From Povalibacter uvarum (lineage in GTDB: Bacteria > Pseudomonadota > Gammaproteobacteria > Steroidobacterales > Steroidobacteraceae): a stretch of DNA of 64,000 nucleotides. The notes under the pieces were generated by a model that made no database searches, had not been told where the DNA came from, and saw only the letters and a list, made by a program, of their open reading frames with translations. The DNA lies in the NCBI RefSeq assembly GCF_014202975.1, contig NZ_JACHHZ010000001.1, forward strand, positions 310,001-374,000, read 5' to 3'. The position numbers were made by a program, and so were the translations under genes. Of this stretch, positions 8,550 through 17,680 are shown in pieces. Every line of letters starts with the position of its first letter. Within the stretch, counting starts at the first letter, position 1.

Positions 8550-10669
8550 TTCACTTTCATGCCCGGGGTGGCGCCTGCGTCCGGCGACAGCAGGAAGATG
8601 TCTTTGCCGCCGGGGCCCGCGGCGAGAACCATTCCTTCCGACGTGCCGAACTTCATCTTGCGGGGTTTGAGATTGGCAAGCACCAGCGTCAGGCGGCCGA
8701 CGATCTGGTCCGGGGTGTACGCAGAACGGATACCCGCGAACACCGTGCGTTGCGCATCGCCGATGTCGACCGTGAGCTTCAGCAGCTTGTCCGCGCCTTC
8801 GACGAACTCGGCCGCGAGAATCTTCGCGACGCGGATGTCGATCTTCGCGAAGTCGTCGACGGTGATTTCGCCTGCGGGGGGCTGCTGGCTACTGGCTTGC
8901 TGGCTGCTGGCCGGAGCCTCGGGTTGCTTCTTTGCGGCTTCGTTCGCGCTTTCGAACAAAGCATCGAGTTGCTTCGGGTCGACGCGCGTGATCAGCGGCT
9001 TGAAGGTGCCGAAGGCATGGCCGGTCGGCAGGAACTTCGCCGGCGTCGAGCCTTGGGCGAACAGATCCCACGTGAGCGGGCCACTGTTCAGATACTCCTC
9101 CGCTTGTTCGGCCAGCGCCGGAAGGATGGGCTTCAGGAACAGCGTGAGTGCCTTGAACGTCGCGATGGCGGACGCGCAGATCTCGCCGAGTTTCTGCAGA
9201 TTGGCGGCGTTGCTGGCCGCGTCTTTCGCGAGGATCCAAGGCTTGTACTGGTCGACTTCGGCATTGACCTTGTCGGCGATCTCCATCGCAAGGCGGATCG
9301 CGCGGCTGAACTCGCGTTCTTCGAACGACTCGCGGATCTCATTCGCGCGCTCGAAGGCCGCGCTCAGGGCCGCGGTCTGCGCAGGCAGGGCGGGCATGCG
9401 GTTGTCGAAGAACTTCGCAAGGAACGGCGCCATCCGGCTGGCGATGTTCACGTACTTGCCGACGAGATCCGAGTTCACGCGCGCGACGAAGTCTTCCGGG
9501 TTGAAGTCGATGTCTTCGACGTTCGCATTGAGCTTCGCCGCGATGTAGTAGCGGAACCACTCGGGATTCATGCCGACTTCGAGATACCGTAGCGGACTGA
9601 TGCCAGTGCCGCGCGACTTGGACATCTTCGCGCCGGACACGGTGATGAAGCCGTGGACGTAGACGTTGTTCGGCACCTTCTGTTTCGCGAACTTCAGCAT
9701 CGCGGGCCACAACAGCGTGTGGAAGTAGATGATGTCCTTGCCGATGAAGTGGATCTGCTCGACGTCGGGCGCAGCGAGGAATTCCTCGTAGCTGCGCGAT
9801 TCGCCGTTCGCACGCGCCTTGCCGCTGTCGAAGTAGTTCTTCAGCGAAGCGAGATAGCCGATCGGTGCATCGAACCACACGTAGAAGAACTTGCCCGGCG
9901 CGTCCGGAATCGGAATGCCGAAGTAGGGTGCATCGCGCGAGATGTCCTTGTCGGTCAGCTCCTGATCGCCCTGGCCTTCGAGCCATTCACTTGCCTTGTT
10001 CTTGACGGCAGGCTGAAGGCGCGGCGTTCCGTCGACCGTCGCGTTCAGCCATTCGCGCATGAACTGCTTGCAGGCCGGATCGGAGAGCTTGACGAAGAAG
10101 TGATCCGACGTGCGACGCACGGGTGTGGCACCGGACAGCGTCGAGCGCGGATTGATGAGATCCGTCGGTTCGTACGCCTTGCCGCATGCCTCGCACGCGT
10201 CTCCGTACTGATCCTGCGTGTGGCAGTTCGGGCATTCGCCTTTCACATAGCGATCGGCGAGGAACATGTTCTTGACCGGATCGAAGAACTGTTCGACCGG
10301 GCGCTTCTCGACCAGCCCGGCCGCATCGAGATTGCGGAAGATGAGCTGCGTGAGCGCGGTGTTCTCCGGCGAGTGCGTCGAATGCCAGTTGTCGAAGTGG
10401 ATGTGAAAGCCGTTCAGATATTTCGGCCGGTCTGATGCGATCCGGTCCACGAGCTGCTCCGGCGTGATCCCTTCGGCTTCCGCCTTCAGCATGATCGGCG
10501 CACCGTGCGCATCGTCAGCGCCCATCCAGTGAACCTTGTTGCCCACCATGCGCTGGAACCGCACCCAGATGTCCGCCTGGATGTACTCCATGATGTGCCC
10601 GATGTGGAACGGACCGTTCGCGTAGGGCAGTGCCGTCGTGACGAAGAGATGGCGCGGGCTGGAAGTCAT
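8546..10669 (-). CDS. metG: Methionyl-tRNA synthetase
   Basis: Charges tRNA-Met. About 707 residues with the class I motifs HIGH at about 21-24 and KMSKS at about 346-350. The zinc knuckle has two CxxC pairs (CPNC, CEAC) at about 145-163. A C-terminal EMAPII-like tRNA-binding domain ([14 protein letters not shown] onward) supports dimerisation. The linker between the anticodon domain and that tail is a Ser/Gln/Ala tract encoded by a heptamer repeat (8881-8911). The ATG at 10669 is preferred over an in-frame TTG at 10684. The stop codon sits in a repeat arm. Confidence 0.97.
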   Translation of the reverse strand: MTSSPRHLFVTTALPYANGPFHIGHIMEYIQADIWVRFQRMVGNKVHWMGADDAHGAPIMLKAEAEGITPEQLVDRIASDRPKYLNGFHIHFDNWHSTHSPENTALTQLIFRNLDAAGLVEKRPVEQFFDPVKNMFLADRYVKGECPNCHTQDQYGDACEACGKAYEPTDLINPRSTLSGATPVRRTSDHFFVKLSDPACKQFMREWLNATVDGTPRLQPAVKNKASEWLEGQGDQELTDKDISRDAPYFGIPIPDAPGKFFYVWFDAPIGYLASLKNYFDSGKARANGESRSYEEFLAAPDVEQIHFIGKDIIYFHTLLWPAMLKFAKQKVPNNVYVHGFITVSGAKMSKSRGTGISPLRYLEVGMNPEWFRYYIAAKLNANVEDIDFNPEDFVARVNSDLVGKYVNIASRMAPFLAKFFDNRMPALPAQTAALSAAFERANEIRESFEEREFSRAIRLAMEIADKVNAEVDQYKPWILAKDAASNAANLQKLGEICASAIATFKALTLFLKPILPALAEQAEEYLNSGPLTWDLFAQGSTPAKFLPTGHAFGTFKPLITRVDPKQLDALFESANEAAKKQPEAPASSQQASSQQPPAGEITVDDFAKIDIRVAKILAAEFVEGADKLLKLTVDIGDAQRTVFAGIRSAYTPDQIVGRLTLVLANLKPRKMKFGTSEGMVLAAGPGGKDIFLLSPDAGATPGMKVK
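8881..8911 (-). repeat. Heptamer array inside metG, translated as a linker
   Basis: Read on the minus strand, this is a run of CCAGCAG, an 8-nt CCAGCAAG, CCAGTAG, CCAGCAG and CC. It is translated as two ASSQQ-like blocks (residues about 584-597 of MetG), exactly in the flexible linker before the C-terminal tRNA-binding domain. The unit CCNNNAG is the same as the intergenic array at 24343-24373, including the occasional 8-nt unit. This indicates that an element of the intergenic family has been accommodated in a coding region. Confidence 0.65.
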
Positions 10670-10750
10670 TGGGGAGGCTGGCAAATCCGGGAGAAAGGCG
10701 GGGGCGGATTATGCCATGGCGGCCGTCGGGGGCGCGGGGCGCGTCACCCG

Positions 10751-11872
10751 CTACCCCACGTCTTTCAGATGCTCGAATTTCGTCTTCGTAATGGCCTTCT
10801 TGTAGGCCTCTTTGCCCGTGATGATGGCTTTGTCCAGCAGGTCCTGGATGGCCGAGTCCATCGTCTTCATGCCGTGAGAGGCGCCACTCTGCATGGTGTT
10901 CTCGAGCTGGTCGAGTTTGCCCTGGCGGATCAGGTTGGCGACAGCCGGAGTGTTCACGAGGATTTCCAGTGCGGCGACACGGCCGGGCTTGCCGGCCCGC
11001 GGGATCAGTTGCTGAGAAATCACGCCGCGCAGCGACGTTGAAAGCATCGCGCGCACGTGCGACTGCTTGTCGGCCGGGAACGCGTTGACCATGCGATCGA
11101 CCGTCGGCGCAGCGCCGTTCGTGTGCAGGGTGCCCATCACGAGAATGCCCATCTCGGCGGCGGTGACCGCGATGCTCATCGTTTCGTAGTCGCGCAACTC
11201 GCCGACCAGGATGACGTCGGGATCTTCGCGCAAGGCGGAGTGCAGGGCGTCGGCGAACGACGGGCTGTGGGTGCCGATCTCGCGCTGGCTGATCAGGCAG
11301 CTCTTGCGCGGATGGACGAATTCGATCGGGTCTTCGATCGTGAGAATGTGGCCTTTCAGGCGCGCGTTCATGTCGTCGATCATCGCGGCGAGCGTCGTCG
11401 ATTTGCCGGAGCCGGTCTTGCCCGTCACGAGGATCAGGCCGCTGTTCACCTTGCACAGGTTGCGTACGGCGTCCGGCATGTTGAGCTGATCGAGCGTCAG
11501 CGCTTTCGACGGGATCGCCCGGCACACGCAGCCGAGTCCGTAGAGATGGCGCATCACGTTCACGCGGAAGCGCGAAACGCCCGGAATGATGTACGCGAAG
11601 TCGGCGCCGTGCTTTTCCTCGAGCCGCAACTGCGCGGCGCGGGGCATGATCTCCATGAGCACTTCCTGCACGAACTCCGGCTTCAGCGCGTCGGGACGCA
11701 GGTTGTGCAGTTCGCCGTACAGGCGGATGCGCGGCGGGTCGCCGGCGATGAAGTGCAGATCCGAGCCGTTGCGGCTCAGCACGTCCTTCAGGAACTCGTC
11801 GATCTTGCGCGGGACGTACTGATTGCTCGTACCGCCCGTCGCGGGAGAGGTGCCGGTGGCTTCGGTGCTCAT
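10751..11872 (-). CDS. PilT-family type IV pilus motor ATPase (paralog 1)
   Basis: Hexameric secretion/retraction ATPase of the PilT/PilU family, 373 residues, acting at the inner-membrane base of type IV pili. After a disordered N-terminus (about 1-20) come a PAS-like N-domain (GSDLHFIAGDPPRIR), Walker A GKTGSGKST at about 147-155, an Asp box (LTIEDPIEFVHP), Walker B ILVGELRD and the His box GTLHTNGA. AVANLIRQGK corresponds to the retraction-linked AIRNLIRE motif of PilT. The stop of the neighbouring paralog is 4 nt upstream. Assignment between pilT and pilU is uncertain. Confidence 0.88.
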   Translation of the reverse strand: MSTEATGTSPATGGTSNQYVPRKIDEFLKDVLSRNGSDLHFIAGDPPRIRLYGELHNLRPDALKPEFVQEVLMEIMPRAAQLRLEEKHGADFAYIIPGVSRFRVNVMRHLYGLGCVCRAIPSKALTLDQLNMPDAVRNLCKVNSGLILVTGKTGSGKSTTLAAMIDDMNARLKGHILTIEDPIEFVHPRKSCLISQREIGTHSPSFADALHSALREDPDVILVGELRDYETMSIAVTAAEMGILVMGTLHTNGAAPTVDRMVNAFPADKQSHVRAMLSTSLRGVISQQLIPRAGKPGRVAALEILVNTPAVANLIRQGKLDQLENTMQSGASHGMKTMDSAIQDLLDKAIITGKEAYKKAITKTKFEHLKDVG

Positions 11873-11876
11873 GGAA

Positions 11877-12971
11877 TTATCCCGGCGCCAGATCCAGCTT
11901 CGGCAGAACGCTGGTATCCGTGACGTAGCGGGCGAAGAGTTTCTTGTCGGACGCGTAGACGTAAGCGTCGTCGGCGTCGATTTCCTTGGCCTGCACGTTG
12001 GCGAGCAGGGCCTGGTCGAGCATCTGCATGCCGAGGTCCTTGCCCGTCTGCAGCTGCGAGGGAATCTGATGGGTCTGGTCCGTCATGATCAGCTTCGCGA
12101 TCGCGCGCGTGACGATCATGATTTCGCAGATCGCCTTGCGGCCGCGCTGATCCGGCGTCTTGACCAGTACCTGCGTGACGACGGCGATCAGGCTCTGCGA
12201 AAGGAAGCTCTTCGTCTGCTCGCGCTCGTCGGCCGGCAACGCGTCGACGATACGATCGATCGTCTTCACGGCGCCGGTCGTGTGCAGGGTGCCGAGGACC
12301 AGGTGGCCGGTTTCGGCGGCGGTCATCGCCCAGCGGATCGTTTCGGCGTCGCGAAGCTCACCGACCAGGATCACGTCGGGGTCTTCGCGCATCGCTGCGC
12401 GAACGCCTTCGGAGAAGGAGGGCAGGTGCGTGTTCAGCTCGCGCTGGATGACCTGGCTCTGCTTGCTCTTGTGCACGAACTCGATCGGATCCTCGAGGCT
12501 GATGATGTTCACCCGGCGTGTCTGGTTCAGGTGATCGATCATCGCGGCCAGCGTCGTGGACTTGCCGGTGCCGGTCGAGCCGGTCACCAGGATCATGCCC
12601 TGGTGGTTGTCGCAGAGCTTCTTGATGGTGGGCGGCAGGCCCAGCCGGTCGAGCGTCGGGACCTCGGACGGAATGGCCCGGAACGTGGCGCCGACTCCGG
12701 TGTCCTTGCGGAACACGTTGACGCGGAAGCGGCCGCCGTTGGCCGAGACATACGAGAAGTCCACGTCGAGGCCGCGGCGCAGCTGCTCCTGGTTCGGCTT
12801 GCTCATGATCTCGGCGACATAGCCCTCCAGTTCCACCTGGCTCAGGTCGCGGAACTTGATGGGCATCAGGTCGCCGTACATCCGCAGCATCGGCGGGAGG
12901 CCGACGGCGAAATGGATATCGGAGCATCCCTGGTCGGTGCCGAGCTTGAGGAAGGCGTCAATGCGGGCCAT
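11877..12971 (-). CDS. PilT-family type IV pilus motor ATPase (paralog 2)
   Basis: Second PilT/PilU-family ATPase, 364 residues. The N-domain starts GCSDIHFAVGLPPMLRMYG. Walker A GSTGTGKST is at about 129-137, followed by SLEDPIEFVHKS, Walker B ILVGELRDAET and GTLHTTGAVKTIDR. The C-terminal region, with AIAKLIMTDQ in place of AIRNLIRE and an extra tail after residue about 330, is less PilT-like, so it could play the PilU accessory role. It is tightly coupled to paralog 1 and lies 131 nt downstream of the HEAT/kinase gene. Confidence 0.87.
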   Translation of the reverse strand: MARIDAFLKLGTDQGCSDIHFAVGLPPMLRMYGDLMPIKFRDLSQVELEGYVAEIMSKPNQEQLRRGLDVDFSYVSANGGRFRVNVFRKDTGVGATFRAIPSEVPTLDRLGLPPTIKKLCDNHQGMILVTGSTGTGKSTTLAAMIDHLNQTRRVNIISLEDPIEFVHKSKQSQVIQRELNTHLPSFSEGVRAAMREDPDVILVGELRDAETIRWAMTAAETGHLVLGTLHTTGAVKTIDRIVDALPADEREQTKSFLSQSLIAVVTQVLVKTPDQRGRKAICEIMIVTRAIAKLIMTDQTHQIPSQLQTGKDLGMQMLDQALLANVQAKEIDADDAYVYASDKKLFARYVTDTSVLPKLDLAPG

Positions 12972-13102
12972 GCGGTGGCGATGGGCTCAAATGGCTTGTC
13001 TGCCAACAGCCTACAGGGGATTGGCTCCCGCGGGGAGGGGGCGGGCAATCCATCGGACGAAGTGGCGAATGGCGGGGACGAGTGGCCCCGCCCGGAGTGA
13101 GC

Positions 13103-15502
13103 TCAGAGAGCCCTTTCGAGAGCGGCGCGCATCTCGTCCATGCTCTGGAACCGTTTCGCCTTATCGACGGCCATGGCCTGGACCACGATGTCGGCGAGCG
13201 GCCTGGGCAATGAGGGATTTACCTCAAGCGGCGACTTGGCCTTTCCCTGAACGTGCTGGTACATGACGGACATGTGGTCGCCGCGGCTGTAAGGCGGTAC
13301 GCCGGTCACCATCTCGTAGAGGATCACACCCAGGCTGTAGATGTCGGCCCGTTCGTCGACCTTCTTGCCCAGGATCTGCTCGGGGGCCATGTATTTCGGC
13401 GAACCGATGACGTAGCCGGTCTTGGTCAGCTGCGTATCGCCTTCCTTGTGGGCGGCGGCGACGCCGAAGTCCACGATCTTGAGCAGGTGCTCGTTGTTGA
13501 TGAGCACGTTGGCGGGCTTCAGGTCGCGATGCACGATGCCGGCCTGGTGCGCGACCGACATGCCGGTCGCGATGTCGATGCCGTACTGCACGGCGCGCTT
13601 CAGATCGAGCGGTTTCTCGTTGACGATCTCGGCGCCGAGCGTATGCGACGGGAAATACTCCATCGAAATGGCGTAGTTGCCGCGCATGAAAAGGAAGTCG
13701 TAGATGCGGATGACGTTGCGGTGCGTGATCTTGCGCGAGTAGCGCAGTTCGTGCACGAAGCGCTTCATCATCTCCTCGTCCTGGGAGACGTTCGGGTTCA
13801 GGAACTTGAGGATCAGGCGTTCCTCGACGACGGTGTCTTCCACCAGTACGACCGTGCCGAAGGCGCCCTTGCCGATCTTTTCGATGAACTTGTAGCGGCC
13901 CTCGAGAATCTCGCCCGGCTTGAGCGCCGCGACGTCGAGCTTCTGCGAAGTCGCTGCCGATTCCTCGGCCTTCTTGATGACCTGATCGACGTCGCCCTTC
14001 TCGATGAGCAGCGTGCGCGCCGGCTCCGCCATGCGGCTGGCCTTGGCCTGCGCCGCGATGGCCGTGCTCGAGTACTTGTTGTCGAGCTCTTCGACCGCGT
14101 GCACGGCTGCCTGCATGATCGTCTGGTCGCTGGTCGTCGAGCCGACGGACTGGATGTAGTTGCGCACGCTGTCCGCGCGCTTGTCGTCGGTGAGGCGCAC
14201 GAGCGCATTGATCGCCTCGACCTTGATTTCCTTCTCGGGCCGGTCGAGCAGCTTGATCATCGGCTCGATGGCCTTGATGTCACCGATCTTGCCGAGCGCA
14301 CGAATCGCCGCGGGCAGCGAGCGGGTGTTGTCGGATGCGAGCAGCTCGATCAGCACGGGCACCGCCCGCTTGCTGCCGATTTCGCCGAGCGCATCGATGG
14401 CGCGTTCGCTGACCCACCAGTCCTTGTCGCGGGTGGCCTCCAGCAGGAAGTTGACCGCCCGCTCGTCCTTGGTCTGGTTGAGGATCTCGATCGCCGCGCG
14501 ACGGACTTCCTCGTCCTCGTCCTTGATGAGCTCGATGACTGCATCGACGACGCGAGGACCACCGATCTTGCCGAGGGCGTCCGCGGCGCGAGTGCGAACC
14601 CACCAGTCGTCATCCTTGATGACTTGCAGGAGATGCTTGATGTCCCGGGCCGTTCCCAGGTGATTGAGCACCTCGACGCCGGCGCGTCGTGCGTATTCGT
14701 TCTCGTCTTTGAGCACTTCGACGAGGTACTTCATCGTGTCCGGGTCTTTCGCGCGCACGACGACGTCGATCGCGCGGTTCTGAACTTCCAGGTCCGGATC
14801 TCGCAGCATCTGGCAGACGAGCGCCGTATTCACCGGGCCGTCCATCTTGCTGAGCGCGTTGAGCGCTGCCTGGCGGATCAGCTTGTTCGGATCCTTGAGC
14901 TGCGTCTGCAGCGCCGCCGATACTTCGGGCCGGTTGAAGCGCGACAGAATGCCGATGATGTGCATCCGCGCCGTCGTGTCCTTGCCGTCGATGCGGCTCG
15001 TGAGCTCGCCGACGGTGGATGCGTCCGCCAGCTCGCCGATGATGCGGAAGAGCGCGGCCTTCTCGTTCGACTCCTGGTTGTAGGCGTGCTGCAGGAGTTC
15101 GCGCACGGTGAAGCGGTTCTTCTGGGCGGCGATGATCTCGATCACCGCGGACTTGGAGACCTCTTCGCGGCCGAGCAGGTCGATCAGCATCGATGCGTTG
15201 TAGTTCGTGCTCGCCGTGAGCGCCCAGCCGACCGCCGCGATGGTGCGCGGGCTGCCATCGACGAGGCCCTGGGCGAGGATCGGGAACGTCTTGTTGTCTA
15301 CGAGCTGCGCGAGGATCTCGACGTAAGAAGCGGTCTCGCGCTTATCGGCGACCGAAACGGCGTCGAGAATCTTGGGGATGGCGCCGGCGCCGATCTTGGC
15401 CAGCCTCTGGAACGCCTTCTGTGCGTCCGGATGAAGCGGGTCGCCGAGGGCTCTGATCTCCCCGATCAGACGTTCGGCTTTCAGGTCGGAAAAGAAACTC
15501 AT
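13103..15502 (-). CDS. HEAT-repeat protein with C-terminal Ser/Thr protein kinase
   Basis: A 799-residue cytoplasmic protein with no membrane segment. Residues about 1-490 are a solenoid of HEAT/PBS-lyase-type repeats (recurring DALGKIG and VR-x-x-A motifs). Residues about 535-799 are a complete Hanks-type kinase: glycine loop GKGAFGTV near 543, the Lys of LILKF near 563, HRDLKPAN near 656, DFG near 675 and MAPEQ. It lies upstream of two pilus-motor ATPases on the same strand, so a role in controlling pilus retraction or surface sensing is inferred, not shown. A CATAAT -10-like site lies upstream. No close functional relative is known to me. Confidence 0.88.
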   Translation of the reverse strand: MSFFSDLKAERLIGEIRALGDPLHPDAQKAFQRLAKIGAGAIPKILDAVSVADKRETASYVEILAQLVDNKTFPILAQGLVDGSPRTIAAVGWALTASTNYNASMLIDLLGREEVSKSAVIEIIAAQKNRFTVRELLQHAYNQESNEKAALFRIIGELADASTVGELTSRIDGKDTTARMHIIGILSRFNRPEVSAALQTQLKDPNKLIRQAALNALSKMDGPVNTALVCQMLRDPDLEVQNRAIDVVVRAKDPDTMKYLVEVLKDENEYARRAGVEVLNHLGTARDIKHLLQVIKDDDWWVRTRAADALGKIGGPRVVDAVIELIKDEDEEVRRAAIEILNQTKDERAVNFLLEATRDKDWWVSERAIDALGEIGSKRAVPVLIELLASDNTRSLPAAIRALGKIGDIKAIEPMIKLLDRPEKEIKVEAINALVRLTDDKRADSVRNYIQSVGSTTSDQTIMQAAVHAVEELDNKYSSTAIAAQAKASRMAEPARTLLIEKGDVDQVIKKAEESAATSQKLDVAALKPGEILEGRYKFIEKIGKGAFGTVVLVEDTVVEERLILKFLNPNVSQDEEMMKRFVHELRYSRKITHRNVIRIYDFLFMRGNYAISMEYFPSHTLGAEIVNEKPLDLKRAVQYGIDIATGMSVAHQAGIVHRDLKPANVLINNEHLLKIVDFGVAAAHKEGDTQLTKTGYVIGSPKYMAPEQILGKKVDERADIYSLGVILYEMVTGVPPYSRGDHMSVMYQHVQGKAKSPLEVNPSLPRPLADIVVQAMAVDKAKRFQSMDEMRAALERAL

Positions 15503-15863
15503 CGAGTCGTCTCGGTATCCTTCGCTCCGGGCCGGGCTTTGAATGCGAATCCTGGTTCGCCCCAGGTTTTATTTCGCCAGATCCTCGCAAGCGTAACCGC
15601 CTCTGGCTGTGGGGCGAAATGAACCTTTGTCCGGTGCATTCGAGCGCTGGCGCGGATTATGCCACGACTGCTGCGCAGCAACCGCCCACCGCGCATCAGA
15701 ATTTCCCTCATAGATGCGAGTTCCGGTGCTGCTACGAGGCTGCGCGGAAGCATGACGGGCGCATTCCGCTACAATCCGTGCCCCATTCGAGCCGCTTGGG
15801 GTTTTCCCTCAGCGGCCGTTTTCGCTCCCGCGCATGCGGGATTCATCCGGGACCGATCGCTAC
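15503..15863. other. Divergent intergenic region between the HEAT/kinase gene and apbC
   Basis: No convincing gene is present in these 361 bp. Visible signals are a CATAAT hexamer on the minus strand near 15655-15660 (kinase side) and TACAAT at 15770-15775 on the plus strand (apbC side), both without a good -35. A small hairpin, CCTGG/CCAGG at 15551-15566, is followed by TTTTATTT; on the plus strand it could terminate antisense transcription. Confidence 0.4.
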
Positions 15864-16958
15864 ATGACCACTGAACGTGACACGGCGGTGCGCCGTCTTG
15901 TCGAATCTTTTCGCGAGCCCTATCTCGACCGCGAGCTCGGTGCCGTGGGCGCCGTCGAGAACGTGACCGTTGCCGGCGGCAACGTCCGGCTGAACATTCG
16001 CCTGGGATTTCCTGCGCGGCGCTACGCGAGTGAACTGACGGCTGCGCTCAGCGAGCAGGTCCGGTCGCTTGGCTGGGTCGAAGCAGTCGACGTGGATGTG
16101 CAATGGAAAGTCGAATCCCAGGCGGTCAAGAACAACCTGCGTCCGATTCAGGCGATCAGGAACATCATCGCTGTCGCATCGGGGAAGGGCGGGGTGGGCA
16201 AGTCGACGACCGCCGCCAATCTGGCGCTGGCGCTCGCTCACGAAGGCGCGGCCGTCGGTCTGCTGGATGCTGATATCTATGGGCCGAGCCAGCCGCGGAT
16301 GATGGGCCTCGGCGGCGAGCGACCCGTGAGCCCGGATCAGAAATCGATGATCGCGCCCGAGGCATTCGGCGTGAAAGTGATGTCCATCGGCTTTCTCATC
16401 GACGAAGAACAGCCGATGGTTTGGCGTGGTCCGATGGTGACACAGGCGCTGGTGCAGCTCCTGGAAACCACGCGCTGGGGCGAGCTGGATTATCTGATCG
16501 TCGATATGCCGCCGGGCACCGGCGACACGCAGCTGACGTTGTCGCAACGGGTGCCCGTGAGCGGCGCCGTGATCGTCACGACTCCGCAGGACATTGCGCT
16601 GCTCGACGCGCGCAAGGGTCTGCGCATGTTCGAGAAGGTCGAGGTGCCGGTGCTCGGCATCGTCGAGAACATGAGCACGCACGTCTGTTCGAATTGCGGC
16701 CACGAAGAACACATCTTCGGTTCGGGCGGCGGCCGGCGCATGGCGCAGCAGTATGGCGTCGATCTCCTCGCCGAACTGCCGCTGGATATCCGGATCCGGG
16801 AAGAGATGGACCGCGGCGAACCCACCGTCGTCGCCGAACCCGACTCGCCGCTGGGCCGCGCCTACATCGACCTCGGCCGCCGAACCGCCGCACGGCTCGC
16901 CCGAAGGAGTTTCCAACCCGATGCACCGTTCCCGACCATCGAGGTCGAAGACACCTGA
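15864..16958 (+). CDS. apbC: Iron-sulfur cluster carrier ApbC/Mrp
   Basis: Mrp/Nbp35-type P-loop ATPase that carries Fe-S clusters to client proteins. The N-terminal MIP18-like domain (about 1-90) is followed by the deviant Walker A GKGGVGKST, DADIYGPSQPRMM, and a C-terminal CSNCG (CxxC) cluster site. An upstream in-frame ATG at 15834 exists. MTTERD at 15864 is preferred because it gives the usual length of about 364 residues and follows a GGGAC sequence. It is followed by dcd, a neighbourhood common in gammaproteobacteria. Confidence 0.94.
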   Translation: MTTERDTAVRRLVESFREPYLDRELGAVGAVENVTVAGGNVRLNIRLGFPARRYASELTAALSEQVRSLGWVEAVDVDVQWKVESQAVKNNLRPIQAIRNIIAVASGKGGVGKSTTAANLALALAHEGAAVGLLDADIYGPSQPRMMGLGGERPVSPDQKSMIAPEAFGVKVMSIGFLIDEEQPMVWRGPMVTQALVQLLETTRWGELDYLIVDMPPGTGDTQLTLSQRVPVSGAVIVTTPQDIALLDARKGLRMFEKVEVPVLGIVENMSTHVCSNCGHEEHIFGSGGGRRMAQQYGVDLLAELPLDIRIREEMDRGEPTVVAEPDSPLGRAYIDLGRRTAARLARRSFQPDAPFPTIEVEDT

Positions 16959-17018
16959 TTCTTCGTCGAGGTTGACGATCGAGCATCAACCCCCGACATT
17001 TAACGTCTCACTCCCCCC

Positions 17019-17046
17019 AACCGCTAACCGCCAACCGCTAACCGCT
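17019..17046. repeat. Four tandem heptamers (AACCGCT/C) just upstream of dcd
   Basis: Four exact 7-nt units follow one another: AACCGCT, AACCGCC, then AACCGCT twice. The last ends 7 nt before the dcd ATG, so they occupy the region where a ribosome-binding site would be expected, and none is visible. They are the reverse complement of the units at 8484-8511. No matching inverted arm was found nearby. Confidence 0.7.
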
Positions 17047-17053
17047 ACTCCTT

Positions 17054-17617
17054 ATGACCATCAAGTCCGATCGCTGGATCCGTCGCATGGCCGCCCAGGG
17101 GATGATCGACCCGTTCGAGCCCGGCCAGGTCAGAGTCGCCAACGGCGGCAAGATCGTGTCGTACGGCACGTCCAGCTATGGATACGACGTGCGCTGCGCG
17201 AACGAATTCAAAGTGTTCACGAACATCAACGCGACGATCGTCGACCCGAAGAACTTCGATTCGGGCAGCTTCGTGGACCAGCAGTCGGACGTGTGCATCA
17301 TTCCGCCGAACTCCTTCGCGCTGGCGCGGACGGTCGAGTACTTCCGCATTCCCCGCAACGTGCTGACGATCTGCCTGGGCAAGTCGACTTATGCACGCTG
17401 CGGAATCATCGTGAACGTGACGCCGCTCGAGCCCGAGTGGGAGGGTCACGTGACGCTGGAGTTCTCGAACACCACGACGCTGCCCGCGAAGATCTATGCG
17501 AACGAGGGCGTCGCCCAGATGCTCTTCCTGGAATCGGATGAAGTCTGCGAGACCTCTTACAAGGATCGCGGCGGGAAGTACCAGGGGCAGCGCGGAGTGA
17601 CGTTGCCGAAGACCTGA
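17054..17617 (+). CDS. dcd: dCTP deaminase
   Basis: Converts dCTP to dUTP for thymidylate synthesis. 187 residues with the family signatures [18 protein letters not shown] (catalytic and nucleotide-binding region), [15 protein letters not shown] and the C-terminal [10 protein letters not shown]. Length and motifs match the monofunctional homotrimeric enzyme. Its leader is a heptamer repeat array, and no Shine-Dalgarno is seen. A second array lies directly after the stop, before the converging DUF3108 gene. Confidence 0.97.
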   Translation: MTIKSDRWIRRMAAQGMIDPFEPGQVRVANGGKIVSYGTSSYGYDVRCANEFKVFTNINATIVDPKNFDSGSFVDQQSDVCIIPPNSFALARTVEYFRIPRNVLTICLGKSTYARCGIIVNVTPLEPEWEGHVTLEFSNTTTLPAKIYANEGVAQMLFLESDEVCETSYKDRGGKYQGQRGVTLPKT

Positions 17618-17629
17618 TTGGGGAGATGG

Positions 17630-17680
17630 GTGACCGGTGACGCGTGACGAGTCAGAAGGCCGGCTCGTCAGTCGTCACTG
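17630..17680. repeat. Inverted heptamer arrays (GTGACGN units)
   Basis: Left array: GTGACCG, GTGACGC, then GTGACGA, GTCAGAA at 17630-17657. Right array at 17662-17680, on the minus strand: GTGACGA, CTGACGA, GCC. It fills the space between the converging dcd and DUF3108 genes, and the right arm contains the DUF3108 stop codon. The architecture is the same as at 2424-2521, with a different unit sequence. Confidence 0.7.

Noticed and set aside
15551-15573. CCTGG/CCAGG hairpin followed by TTTTATTT as a gene terminator
   Set aside because: No plus-strand gene ends here. It could only act on antisense RNA, so it is kept as a note in the intergenic entry.
13253-15622. Long plus-strand open frame opposite the HEAT/kinase gene
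   Set aside because: Its sequence mirrors the HEAT repeats in antisense and has no domain. The minus strand encodes an intact kinase.
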